Of a DNA stretch of 64,000 nucleotides, positions 23,431-34,632 are shown piece by piece; the stretch's first letter is position 1; the number at the start of each line of letters is the position of its first letter. The notes under the pieces are model-generated. The model searched no databases. It was given only the letters and a program-made list of their open reading frames with translations, and was not told the DNA's origin. Source of the DNA: Rhinopithecus roxellana (Eukaryota > Chordata > Mammalia > Primates > Cercopithecidae); NCBI RefSeq assembly GCF_007565055.1, contig NC_044564.1, positions 76,218,563-76,282,562 of the forward strand, read 5' to 3'. The position numbers were made by a program, and so were the translations under genes.

Positions 23431-24447
23431 TTACATTTTGGCATGTTTTTGCAATGGCTGGTACCAGTTGTTCCTTTCCATGTTTAGGGCTTCCTTCAGG
23501 GTCTCTTGTAAGGCAGGCCTGGTGGTGACAAAATCTCTAAGCATTTGCTTATCTGTAAAGGATTTTATTTCTCCCTCACTTATGAAACTTAGTTTGGCTG
23601 GATATGAAATTCTGGGTTGAAAATTCTTTTCTTTAAGAATGTTGAATATTGGCCCCCACTCTCTTGTGGCTTGTAGAGTTTCTGCGGAGAGATCTGCTGT
23701 TAGTCTGATGGGCTTCCCTTTGTGGGTAACCCGACCTTTCTCTCTGGCTGCCCTTAAGATTTTTTCCTTCATTTCCACTTTGGTGAATCTGGCAATTATG
23801 TGTCTTGGAGTGGCTCTTCTCGAGGAGTATCTTTGTGGCGTTCTCTGTATTTCCTGAATTTGAATGTTGGCCTGCCCTACTAGGTTGGGGAAGTTCTCCT
23901 GGATGATATCCTGAAGAGTGTTTTCCAACTTGGTTCCATTTTCCCCCTCACTTTCAGGCACCCCAATCAGACGTAGATTTGGTCTTTTTACAGAATCCCA
24001 TACTTCTTGTAGGCTTTGTTCATTTCTTTTTCTTCTTTTTTCTTTTGGTTTCTCTTCTCGCTTCATTTCATTCATTTGATCCTCAATCGCTGATACTCTT
24101 TCTTCCAGTTGATCGAGTTGGTTACTGAAGCTTGTGCATTTGTCACGTATTTCTCGTGTCATGGTTTTCATCTCTGTCATTTCATTTATGACCTTCTCTG
24201 CATTAATTAGTCTAGCTGTCAATTCTTCCACTCTTTTTTCAAGATTTTTAGTTTCTTTGCACTGGGTACGTAATTCCTCCTTTAGCTCTGAGAAGTTTGA
24301 GGGACTGAAGCCTTCTTCTCTCATCTCGTCAAAGTCATTCTCTGACCAGCTTCAATCCGTTGCTGGTGATGGGCTGCGCTCCTTTGCAGGGGGAGATGGG
24401 CTCTTATTTTTTGAATTTCCAGCTTTTCTGCCCTGCTTTTTCCCCAT
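23431..24447 (-). pseudogene. L1 ORF1, full length with one in-frame stop
   Basis: From ATG at 24447 to the stop ending at 23431 the frame covers 338 codons plus stop, the standard ORF1p length. A TGA at 24354-24352 interrupts it at codon 32 (context GAT TGA AGC TGG). Downstream, an in-frame ATG at codon 42 (24324) opens 297 uninterrupted codons: the coiled coil (about residues 52-150 of the full frame, with LEERVSAIEDQMNEMKRE), the RRM (KRPNLRLIGVPESEGENGTK) and the C-terminal domain ending in QKHAKM. Re-initiation at codon 42 would give a protein lacking the N-terminal segment. Whether it is made is unknown. Confidence 0.9.
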
Positions 24448-25480
24448 CTTTGTGGTTTTCTCTGTCTCTGGTCTTTGATGATGGTGACATACTGATGGGG
24501 ATTTGGTATAGGTGTCCTTCCTGTTTGATAGTTTTCCTTCTGACAGTCAAGACCCTCAGCTATAGGTCTGTTGGAGATTGCTTGAGGTCCACTCCAGACC
24601 CTGTTTCCCTGGGTATCAGCAGCAGAGGTTGCAGAAGATAGAATATTGCTGAACAGCAAGTGTAGCTTTCTGATACTTCCTTTGGAAGCTTCCTCTCAGG
24701 GGTGTACTCCACCCTGTGAGGTGTGGGGTGTCAGACTGCCCCTAGTGGGGGATGTCTCCCAGTTAGGCTACTCAGTGGTCAGTGACCCACTTGAGCAGGC
24801 AGTCTGTCCGTTCTCAGATCTCAACCTCCGTGTTGGGAGATCCACTGCTCTCTTCAAAGCTGTCAGACAGAGTCGTTCGCGTCTGCTCAGGCCTCTGCTG
24901 TTTCCCCTGTTGTTTTTTAGCTGAGCCCTGCCCCCAGAGGTGGAGTCTATAGAGACAGGAAGGTTTCCTTGAGCTGCTGTGAGCTCCACCGAGTTCGAGC
25001 TTCCCAGGGGCTTTGTTTACCTACTTAAGCCTCAGTAATGGTGGGCGCCCCTCCCCCAGCCTCGCTGCTGCCTTGCGGTTAGATCGCCGCAGACTGCTGT
25101 GTTAACAATGAGGGAGACTCTGTGGGTGTGGGACCCTCCTGGCCAGGTGAGGGATATATTCTTCTGGTGTGCCAGTTGCTTAAAGCGCGGTATTGGGGTG
25201 GGAGTTACCCGATTTTCCAGGTGTTGTGTGTCTCAGTTCCCCTGGCTAGGAAAAGGGATTCCCTTCCCCTTTGTGCTTCCCAGGTGAGGCGATGCCTCGC
25301 CCTGCTTCAGCTCTCGCTGGTCAGGCTGCAGCAGCTGACCAGCACCGATTGTCCGGCACTCCCTAGTGAGATGTCCCCAGTACCTCAGTTGAAAATGCAG
25401 AAATCACCGGTCTTCTGTGTTGCTCGCGCTGGGAGTTGGAGACTGGAGCTGTTCCTATTCGGCCATCTTGCTCCGCCCCC
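24448..25480 (-). promoter_or_regulatory. L1 5'UTR: internal promoter and antisense promoter region
   Basis: About 1 kb, much more GC- and CpG-rich than the surroundings, from the L1 5' end (gggggcggagcaagatggcc, ending at 25480) to the base before the ORF1 ATG. L1 5'UTRs are known to carry an internal RNA polymerase II promoter for sense transcription and an antisense promoter. This is the only CpG-dense block in the window and is probably methylated in somatic tissue (inference). Confidence 0.85.
25460..25470 (-). promoter_or_regulatory. YY1 site at the L1 5' end
   Basis: The minus strand reads caagatggccg, the known YY1 element near the L1 transcription start that sets accurate initiation. 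It lies 11-21 nt inside the 5' end, as in primate L1s. Confidence 0.8.
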
Positions 25481-26379
25481 GAGATATTTTGATACAGGCA
25501 TGCTATGTGAAATAATCACTTCATGGATAATAGGGTATCTGGCTCTTCAAGTATTTATCTTTTGAGTTACAAACAATCCAATTATTCTTTTAGTTATTTT
25601 AAAATGTTCAGTTATTATTGATGATACTCTGTTGTGCTATCAAGTAGTAAGTCTTATTTATTTTTTCTAACTTTTTTTTTTTTAATGTTAACCGTACCCA
25701 CCTTCTCTCCAGCCCTCATTACCCTCCTCAGCCTCAGGTAACCATGCTTCTACTCTCTGTCTCCATGAATTCAATTGTTTTGATTTTTAGATCCTTCAAA
25801 TAAATGAGAATGTGCAATGTTTGTCTTTCTGTGACTGGCTTATTTTCCCTTAACATAATGACCTCCAGTTCCATCCATGTTATTTCAAATGATGGATTTC
25901 ATTATTTTTATGGCTGAACAGTACTCCATTGCATAAATGTACCACATTTTCTTTATCCATTCATCTGTTTTGGACGTTTTGGTTGCTTCCAAATCTGAGC
26001 TATTATGAACATTGCTGCAACAAATGTAAGAGTGCAGATATCTCTTTGATGTACTGTTTTCCTTTCTTTGGGTTATATATCCAGCAGTGGGATTGCTGGA
26101 TCATATGGCAAATCTATTTTTAGTTTTTTGAGGAACCTCCAAACTGGTCTCCACAGTGGTTGTACTAATTGACATTCGTACCAACACTGCATACGGTAAA
26201 CTGGTAGTTCTTATTAAGAATTAGGTAACTCTTCTGAGAGCAATAAAAATTCATTAAAAAGTGCCATCTTTAACAGGAGCGTAATTCAATTATTAAAATA
26301 AAACAAACAAAACGCCAAGCAGAAGTTACTAGACGCAGTGGGGATAATGGTCTAGTGTGAAAATTAAGGGGAAAAAAAT

Positions 26380-26720
26380 GAAGAAGGTCAAAAATGAGGC
26401 TATTTTAATAATCCAGGAGAAAGTTTCAGGTTGTGTGGAATAAAGTGTAGGTGATGTAAACTGAAATAAGTGAATAGATTTTAGAGATGTATAGGAGGTA
26501 AAAGAAACAGGGTGAAGAAATTAAATATAGAGTAATAGTGAGAAAGATAAAGGTGAGGTGCTACTATATTTCTAGCTTGAAAAAGCATTGATTAGAATTA
26601 GAGCAGTACTGGGATTGGAGGGGGTATGGCATGCAGAAAATTGTGCTTTAATTTTTGACCAAGTTGAATCAGAATTGACTTTAAGAATTTAGGGGTAAAG
26701 TTGTTAAATAGGCAATCAGA
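26380..26720 (-). mobile_element. Probable L2 LINE fragment, antisense
   Basis: 'ggctattttaataatccagg' and 'gattttagagatgtataggagg' resemble the reverse complement of L2 ORF2 (cctggattattgcaatagcc; ccaaaatatatc). Strong divergence makes this tentative. Confidence 0.45.
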
Positions 26721-27954
26721 TATATTGACCTTTTTTTTTCTCAATAGAGAAAAAATGAAAACAAGTGAATTCATTAGAATATAGATGGCAATGTAAGTCA
26801 GGACCATGTGTGAGATTATTTAATATTTAAAAATAAGCAAATAGATCATTTATTTTTTAACTTCATTTTCTTTTCACATGCCATGAGATTATTGAGCTAC
26901 ACTAACAAACACATTTCTTGCTATTAGTGACTAACCTCCTATGAAGATTTGTATTCAGCTAAGTGATAATTATCTCCTAAAATACACCAAAATGTTTCTA
27001 ACCTGGTGATTTTAATGTTTGATTTTAATACTTGTTATCAGTGCATTCAGCAGAGATGATTGCCAGTTCCTGGAAATAAGTTTTCATACACTCAAACACC
27101 TTTGCTCTGTTTTAAATCTAATTTCTCTATGTATGTACTATCTATGATGCCCTCTTGCCTACTAAAGGACATCATTACAGATTTTTCTCTTTTTTTTTTT
27201 TTTTTTTTGCCTACATTATCATTTTTTTCCTCTCTACTAGATCAGCATATGTGTGGTTTTGCACTGGATTAATTTGGCTAAGCTGTAAATAAGTTTGCAG
27301 GTTAGTGTTGATCAAGAGAAATTTGCTTGAGATTTAGAAGGTTGAAGTGATGCATAAAATGTTATTATCTGAAGGTCAGTGGGAATAAATGTGGTGAAAG
27401 ACATGTGCATAGATACCAGTAGGTTTCAGATTTTCTCTTCTCTTCCTTGTTATGTGAAACAGATGCAGAGGTTCTGGTAGGTTTCAGCTTGCCTACCTCT
27501 ACTCTTCTAAGCACTTCTTTCTGGCTACCAGTCCTGTTGACCACCAGTAAGTAGCCTGAGGCTCAAAATCATGTGCAAAAGTTGTAGATTTCATAATCTT
27601 CTCCATTAGCTCTCTCCTGTGGTCCCACTCAAACAGCTGGATGTGCCTGGCTTTCCAAATTTCCTCTCAAATTCTCAGTGTCCAAACACTCCAGTATTTT
27701 GGAAGGCTGGTTAGTTATTTAGTTACTTTCATTTTAACCTCCAACTTCCCCTTTTGGATGCCTACTTCCTCAGATTCTCTCATAAATATGTAAAGTTTTA
27801 TTTTATAAAGAATCATTTATTATATAATATTCTTAGTGGTTTTCTTTCTCTGAGTGAATCTCGATTGATGAAGTATATAATTACGTTGCTCTAGTATTAA
27901 TGGGGAGAAATTCTGAATTGCTCTGCCAGTTACCACCACATTTCATTACTTTTC
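26721..27954. other. No gene or clear repeat recognised
   Basis: Holds a T-rich run at 27186-27209. The rest is non-repetitive by eye. Confidence 0.5.
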
Positions 27955-29430
27955 TTTGGGTCAAAATTTCTTAAAAATGTTTTTATACCTGCCTTCTCCA
28001 AATCTCTTATTCTCTCCCAACCCATTCTTTCATTTCTATCATATCACAGAAATAATTGCATCAAGGTCAATTATGATATCCACATTTCCAAATCAAATGG
28101 TCAATTTTATGCCTTCTGTTACTTGAACTATCAGCAGCATTTGATAAAGTTGATTACTCCATCCTCCTTGGCATACTTTCTTCACTTGTCTTCTAGAATA
28201 CTCTACTTTTTTGGTTTTTCTCTTGTCTTGCTAGTTACTATTCCTCAGTCTTCTGTCATAGTTTCTTTTGTTCCCCACACTCTCTTAATAGTTGAGTGCC
28301 TCAGGGATCAATCCTTGGTCCTCTTCTCTTCTCTGTGAAGGCTGACTCCTTTAGTGATCTAATTCTGTTTCCTTCCTATCTACTTACTGATGGTGCCCCA
28401 AATTTTGTATCCAACCCAGAATATCTCAAAATACAGACTAGTGTATCCAACTGCATATTCAATATCTCCACTTGGATATCTAACAATCATCTCTAAATCA
28501 ATATATCCCAAACCCCTATTTGGACTCTTTTTCCACACTCAGATCTATCTGCAGCCTTCTCCATTTTGTGTGATGGAAGTTCTATCCTCTCTGTCGTCCT
28601 ATTCAAAAACTCTAGATTAGTCTTAATTATTCTCTTTCTCTCACATCTGAGATGACTAGAAAATTGTGTTGACTCAACCTTTAAAATATATCTAGTATTC
28701 AAACACACACTCTACCACTGCTCTTGGTGGAGTCACCATCTTTTCACCCAAGGTTACTTTAGTAGACTCTTGTCAAAATTCTGACAATCTTTCAAATTTG
28801 TGTATCTGCAGTTTATTATAAGCACAACAGCCATATGCCCTTTAAAAACATAAGATACATCACTCATTCCCATACTCAAAACTCAGCTGGTCTCCATTTT
28901 TAGTCAAAATAAAGCTAAAAGTCTTACAAGGGCCCACAAGATCCCACATATAGTGAGGCTTCCTCACTTACCTCTTTGTCCTCATCCCCTACTTCTGTGC
29001 TACAACGTCATTTCCTTCTTTACCGTTCCTCAATCATGCTACCTTATGGCTTTTGATTCAATTGATAATTCATTTCTCTTAAAATATCCATTTGTTTAAC
29101 TTCCCCACCTCTTGTACACATTTACAGAAATCTGATTTTCTTAATAACACCTTTTCTGACAAACGTAATGCTACCTACCCTGTCCCAGTGCTGACACTTG
29201 AATGCCCCTTTCAACTAATCAATTTTTTTCTTTTTATACAGCATTTATCACTGTTAATACAAGATTCAATTTATTTGCTCATTATACTTTTTAATTTTCT
29301 GCCTATCTCAGCTAAATATTAAATTATATTTGGATAGATTCTTCATTTGTCTTGGTCATTGATATATGCCAAGTGCCTACCGATGGTGTCTGGCTCCAAA
29401 TAGGTACTCAGCAAAGGTTTGCCATGAGAG
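27955..29430 (+). mobile_element. L2 LINE with reverse transcriptase remnants
   Basis: An ancient CR1-clade non-LTR element in sense orientation. RT motif A reads ELSAAFDKVDYSIL (catalytic Asp codon 28143-28145). RT motif B reads VPQGSILGPLLFS (28296-28334). Downstream, 'atctccacttggatatctaa', 'ctttaaaaacataagataca' and 'cttacaagggcccacaagat' match the 3' half of L2. The 3' end resembles the usual 'agtgcctggcacatagtagg' terminus (29370-29420). No continuous ORF survives. This is the best-preserved L2 in the window. Confidence 0.82.
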
Positions 29431-30422
29431 TTTTGTTAAAGCCACTCTTATATACAGCAGCCTTTGGATATTAGCTCTAATAATATTTTTCTTGGTATGT
29501 AAGAGATATAATACAATCTCTATTTTCAGTATCTTTTGCTTCTTGATTTATGAAGTTGTCTTCTATGTAATTTAGGAATGCTTTGATATTGCTTATTTGT
29601 CACTATTATTCTAACCCTGACAAAATACAGGGGAGTTGGAAATCTCCTTTGAATATGAGAAAGAACAATTTAGAATGTAGAAAATGTTGACTTATAGGTT
29701 TTCATTGTTACTCACCCTTCATACCGATGTTCCTTTCATATGGCTGGCCAATAGCCGTCATAGCTTTTTCTGTATTATTTTATTCCTTACATTATTAGCT
29801 GAAGTGCTTTACCATAACACTATTCATTGTCAAATTGTACCTCTCTGATATTGTAAATACTTTTGATACACTCTCCTACCATTCTCTTTGTTAACACTCC
29901 ATTAATGGAATGAACCCTCGAGGTTCTGGTTATGCCCACTAGGTTATGACCTCCTCTCCATGTAAGCACTTTTAATGTTCTCAACCATATGTCATATGCC
30001 ATACATTTGTGCTTTGCCACCTCAGTAAGTGAATAACATTTGTCTCTCAATGCAGAGAAAAAAATGTAATTCTGCATTATTTTAAATCTAGAAAATATAT
30101 AGCTGTGTATTTGAGTTAATTATCTATGACCTATTTTACCTATAGCAAAACCACTTAGTGTATTTTAATATTTCTAAGCTTTTGGAGAGTAAGAGAAGAG
30201 CATTGTAAAAGAGGAAATTTTAGTAATTAAAACTAAAATGACAAATTGGGAATATTTTAATTATTTCTTAAATATGAATTATATGGCAAATATTTTCTAA
30301 GTGATAATGATTATTAAAATGAAGGTGAACATTAGAATTGATTAATCTCTGGAGGGGAAGTAGAAAAAAATTCTAATAGCACCATACACAGACTCTAATC
30401 ATTCTATGTTGGACTATTCTTG
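29431..30422. other. No gene or clear repeat recognised
   Basis: AT-rich. The 85-codon minus frame at 29820-30077 has no recognisable domain. Confidence 0.5.
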
Positions 30423-30732
30423 TAGTTCACTTTTTTTTTTTTTAAGACAGTCTCACTCTGTCGCCAGGCTGGAGTGCAGTGGTGCAATCTCTGCTCTCTG
30501 CAACCTCTGCCTCCCAGTTTCAAGTGATTCTCCTGCCTCAGTCTCCCGAGTAGCTGGGATTATAGGCGCCTGCCAGCTCGCCCAGCTAATTTTTTTGTAT
30601 TTTTACTAGAGATGGGGTTTCACTATGTTAGCTAGTCTGTCTTGAACCCCTGACCTCAGGTGGTCCACCTGCCTCAGCCTCCCAAAGTGCTGGAATTATA
30701 GGAGCGAGCCACTGCGCCCATCCATAGTTCAC
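30423..30732 (-). mobile_element. Alu SINE with 8-bp TSD
   Basis: The inverted Alu body 30431-30724 starts with a T13 tail and ends in gcgcccatcca. The direct repeat tagttcac flanks it at 30423-30430 and 30725-30732. S-group-like by divergence. The open frame at 30406-30609 lies in the Alu and is not a gene. Confidence 0.92.
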
Positions 30733-30744
30733 ATTTTTATTGAA

Positions 30745-31180
30745 CCATTTCTTTCCCAACCTTAGCAATGGCTGTTGCCTCTTACATTGCATAGGTCAGC
30801 CAGGCCCAGTTGCTGTCAGTTTCTCCAGTAAACCTGGTGGTTGCATGCCAGACATTGTTCTTACTATTCCAAATAACCTTTCTGACTTTACCTACAATTG
30901 CCCCTGTTGTTTCTGTTTACTGGCACTTACTTATCTTTTAAATTTAAGTGTTGCTTTTTTCCCCTGACTTCTACTGGGGAAAAGTGGTAATTCTTCCCTT
31001 TGGAAACTTCACATAATTAACTAGATAATAGTGAGTGCATATAGCTTATTTCTTTTTCCCAACTAGACTAAATCTCTTAAAGGAAGTTGGAATATCTTTG
31101 TTGTCATAATATGTCCAGAACATAGCACATGCAAGATATGGTGTAGTTATTTAGTTAAGTCTTCAGGTGACTGATATAAT
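30745..31180 (+). mobile_element. L2 LINE 3' fragment
   Basis: 'ttgcccctgttgtttctg', 'acttatcttttaaatttaag' and 'ccagaacatagcacatgcaa' follow the order of the L2 3' end. Diverged, so boundaries are uncertain. Confidence 0.5.
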
Positions 31181-33477
31181 GGCTGAATGAGAAAACCATG
31201 AAATAATAAAGAAAATAAAGAATACGTTGAACAATTCTGGGTTGCATAGAGAAGACTAGATGTGATTGATACAATTAGCACTGACTTTCCCTTAAAGTAT
31301 ACAAAGATGCAAAAATGGTCACAGCATTTTAAAGTAAACTCAAATAACTATCTTGAAAGAAAATAGGGAAACTGTGTTGATTCTTCACTATGGCCTGAGG
31401 TCTAAATTTAAAAAACCCCAAGATGCAAAGAAACCATAACTTGATAAACTAAGCAAGCTTTCAATTAACTGGAAACTCTCTTTGGTTTGAACCAAGATTT
31501 CTGGTCTTCTGCAATAAGCAGCAGCTTATTTCTGTCTGTATTCATTTAAAGACTAACCTCCCAGTACAAACAAGATAAAGAAGGGAATGAGTGAGAGCCT
31601 GGATACTTGGATGCTTCTTTAAAAGCATTAGGGAAAAAAAAGCTTCAGAAACAGGGAGTGTTGGGATTACATATGCCAGGAAAGGTCTTGAATGTTTTAT
31701 GTGGCTAGGAGATAGAGCAACTGCATTTTATTCTCTAGGTTCATTAGATAAACTGCATTTTGAGCCAAAAAAAAAAAAAAAAAAAAAAGATCCACTTATA
31801 GTTTTGTGGACCAAGAGTTAGTTGTTGCATGTTTGTTAGGTCTCATCAACTGCGCTAGATCCTATACAGAGCAACTTGACATTCAGGTTAGATTATAAGA
31901 CCCAGAAATTGTTAGTATGTCTCCTGTATGAAGAGTAAGTGAACAAATGACACTTCACTCACACTTTCGTCATCAGACCCTAAGCTGATACAGATTTTGT
32001 CCACTCAAAGAAATGGAAATAAAACCTTTAAAATGGGGAAGGGATATGCTAATGAGAGAGAAAAACAACATTTCCCTGAAGACAAAAAAAAAAAAACAAA
32101 AAAAAAAAACCAAATATCTGAAAAATGACTTTTTATGAGAAGTAGATGGAGACTTGAGGAGATATCTGCATGGGGAGATCTAAAACATGGAGTAGACAGA
32201 AATCAAGGAGGAGAATTAACTTGAGCATCAGAGAATAAATCTTCCCCCTCATTTTAAATTCACCATTGAATGAACAAAATAATACAAAAATGAAGAAAAA
32301 TTCAGCATTTTTAATGGAAAACATGAGAGGATGCCATCTATATGCCAGAAACATCAAGGATGGGGCTATATTAAATGAAGGCAATGGGGAGTCCCTTACA
32401 AGTCTTTTCTAGGGAAAGTAATATGGGATGATAAGAACTAAGCAGAGATGGTCATGGCAGAAACTAATTAATATTTTCCTAATCAGTTATATTAAGACTG
32501 TAGTTGAAGATGTGTTTTTAAACATGATGAGGGAAATATATAAATTCTTTATGACTATAGAACAGCAGTGTTCAGAATAAGGTTACTTAGAGAAAACAAA
32601 AGCAGGCATGTCTGTTTCAAGCAGAGTGATTACAGGGTATTTCCAGACATGGAAGCAATAGGAGTAGGAGACAGAGACCCAGGAATTTGGACAGACACCC
32701 CATGTGGAAAATGGAGAATAGAGCAGAGTAAAATAATTTTAAAAGCTAGCTCCTATCACAGAAAATTTACCCATCAGAAAGGACAATATGACTATGATGG
32801 CTCTAAATGAGGCAAGCAGTTATCTCACAAAAGGAATAAACTTGCATTAAGCCAGTTTTCAGCTAGAGATCTGAAAAGAGCTTTAAATAGCTTCTAAGAA
32901 AACACTAAGAGGATCAAAGTAAAATTCATCCTTGTAACTGCTAGTCTAGAATGTGCTTTCTCTTCAATTATGTGTAAACAAAACAACACTGAACAGAATC
33001 TTTTATATGAAAGATAAATGTAACACCTGAGGTAAGGCAAGAGTAGTTTTGAGAAAAAAAATTTTGAGAGTTAAATATTTTAAAAGAAATTTCATATTGT
33101 GTTCCTAAAATAATTTTAAAAATATGGACTCTGAAATAACTCAGGTTCAGATCAAGAAAAAGGAAAAAAATACACTAGTAGATAGCTCTTTATAGCAAAG
33201 AATAAAAACAGCCACAAAATTATAATAGCAGAATTAAAGACTGAAACAGAAACAATAATGGTAAGAAGATCAGACAAGTTATATGTGAATGGAAAAAGCT
33301 TAAGAGGCCTTCATAGAATGTATAAGGAAAGAAATAAAGAGATGAAATAAACAAAGGAGAGGCTGAGGAAGAAGCAGAGAATAAAGATCTAAAATATGAA
33401 TAATTATTTCTTTCTGAAGAAAAGGCCAAAGTAAAAAGAACTGAAACAATATAGGAAGAAATACTAAAAGAAAAATT
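31181..33477. other. AT-rich stretch with A-tracts, no gene recognised
   Basis: Contains A22 at 31767-31788 and a broken A-tract at 32084-32109. The 80-codon frame at 32568-32810 has no recognisable domain. No repeat family assigned. Confidence 0.5.
31767..31788. repeat. A22 homopolymer
   Basis: Uninterrupted A-run. No recognised retroposon precedes it. Confidence 0.9.
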
Positions 33478-34085
33478 TCCAGAGGTTAAAAGGAGCCTGG
33501 GAAGGGTAATGGGGGAGGGAGTTATGGGGAAATGGGAATGGTTAATGTGTACAAGAAAGAATACTTAGAAATAATGAATAAGACCTACTATTCACTAGCA
33601 CAACAAGGTGACTACAGTAAAAAATAATTTCTTTTCTTTTTTCTTTTTTTTTTGAGAGGAAGTCTTGCTATGTCACCCAGGCTGGAGTGAAGTGGCATGG
33701 TCTCTGCTCACTGCAACCTCTGTCTTCCGGGTTCGAGTGATTCTCCTGCCAAAGCCTCCTGAGTAGCTGGGACTACAGGCACGTGCCACCATGGCTGGCT
33801 AATTTTTTGTATTTTTAGTAGAGATGGGGTTTCACCATGTTAGCCAGGATGGTCTCCATCTCCTGACCTCATGATCCACCCACCTCAGCCTCCCAAATTT
33901 AAAAAGAAATAAAGAGAATAATTAGATTTTTATTAAACACAAATGCTTAAGGTGATGCATACCCCACTTACCCTGATGTGATTATTATGCATTGCATGCC
34001 TGTATCAGAATATCTCATCTAACCCATAAATATATTTACCTACTATGTACTCACAAAAAATAAAGTAAAATAAAATGATAAACAA
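33478..34085 (+). mobile_element. L1MA-type 3' end, split by an Alu
   Basis: The left part has 'gcctgggaagggtaatgggg', 'gaataagacctactattcac' and 'agcacaacaaggtgactaca'. After the Alu the right part has 'cttaccctgatgtgattatt' and 'cctactatgtactcac' before an A-rich tail. This is the standard order of an L1MA 3'UTR in sense orientation. Confidence 0.85.
33627..33897 (-). mobile_element. Alu SINE, 5'-truncated, inside the L1MA 3' end
   Basis: The inverted Alu runs from its T-rich tail at about 33627 to 'cctcagcctcccaaa' at 33897, so the first ~40 bp of the element are missing. No clear duplication was found. A deletion on the right edge is likely, because L1MA sequence is also missing there. 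Confidence 0.88.
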
Positions 34086-34133
34086 ACAAAAAATCCCAGA
34101 TCTTGAATTTGAAAGCAGTTTATCATATGGTAG

Positions 34134-34232
34134 TAAATATTAATTTTTTAAAAGTAAATATTGATTTGATAAATAAAAAATATTGATTTTTAAAATATTG
34201 ATTTTTAAAAATATTTAAAAATATTGATTTTT
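34134..34232. repeat. Imperfect tandem repeat of an AAATATTGATTTTT-like unit
   Basis: Four or five copies of 'aatattgattttt' variants alternate with TAAA spacers in a fully A/T block. Confidence 0.75.
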
Positions 34233-34580
34233 TATGCCTTGAACTATTTTACTATTTTTTTTATTTCTGGGTTTTAAAAATTGTATAATATTTATGCAGG
34301 AAAAAACAGGAAGAAAAATCAGAGTTGTAAATTTGGTCTAATACCAATTTTGAAATATGAGAGGTATCAAGTAATATATAAATACTTGAAAGAATAATGC
34401 TGTGAACAACAACACAACATATAATTTAAAAGTCTTCATATGTGCAAGCATATAAGGACATTTTTCTTTTTGGAGATAGGAGAGAGTATAACCTGGAATT
34501 GTAAACCATTTACTATCAGTATCACAAGAAGTAGCAGAAAGCAAGGTAGACAAAGTTCAAATATACTCCGTTTGTATTTT

Positions 34581-34599
34581 GGTTCTATTCTTTTATTCT

Positions 34600-34632
<33 letters not shown>

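Larger units (their letters stand above)
19276..25480 (-). mobile_element. Full-length L1 (L1PA / Old World monkey lineage), nearly intact
   Basis: All L1 parts are present on the minus strand: 5'UTR 24448-25480, ORF1 23431-24447, a 63-nt spacer, ORF2 19539-23367, 3'UTR, and a heterogeneous A-tail seen as T-rich 19271-19313. The right TSD gagatatttt (25481-25490) matches left 19266-19275 (gagatttttt) at 9 of 10 positions, and the right copy ends in TTTT before GA, as expected of the L1 endonuclease site. Only two ORF lesions are visible: a stop in ORF1 and a 1-nt insertion in ORF2. It looks young. Without the lesions it would resemble an active-type element, but as read it is not competent. 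Confidence 0.95.
19183..26212 (-). mobile_element. Older L1 (L1MA/L1PB-like) split by a younger L1
   Basis: The older 5'-truncated minus-strand L1 is in two pieces: its 3' terminus at 19199-19265 and the remainder at about 25481-26196, which continues into the C-terminal ORF2 region (aacctccaaactggtctccacagtgg). Joined, these make about 790 bp. The whole complex is bounded by a perfect 16-bp duplication, taaactggtagttctt, at 19183-19198 and 26197-26212. The two halves are collinear across the gap, proving that the L1 at 19276-25480 came later. Confidence 0.92.

Noticed and set aside
24646..24990. Plus- and minus-strand open frames of 70-92 codons
   Set aside because: They are shadows within the GC-rich L1 5'UTR, with no known L1 product in these frames.
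25122..25370. Longer version (147 codons) of the antisense L1 ORF
   Set aside because: The first codon is GTG. Only the part from ATG 25371 was kept as a weak finding.
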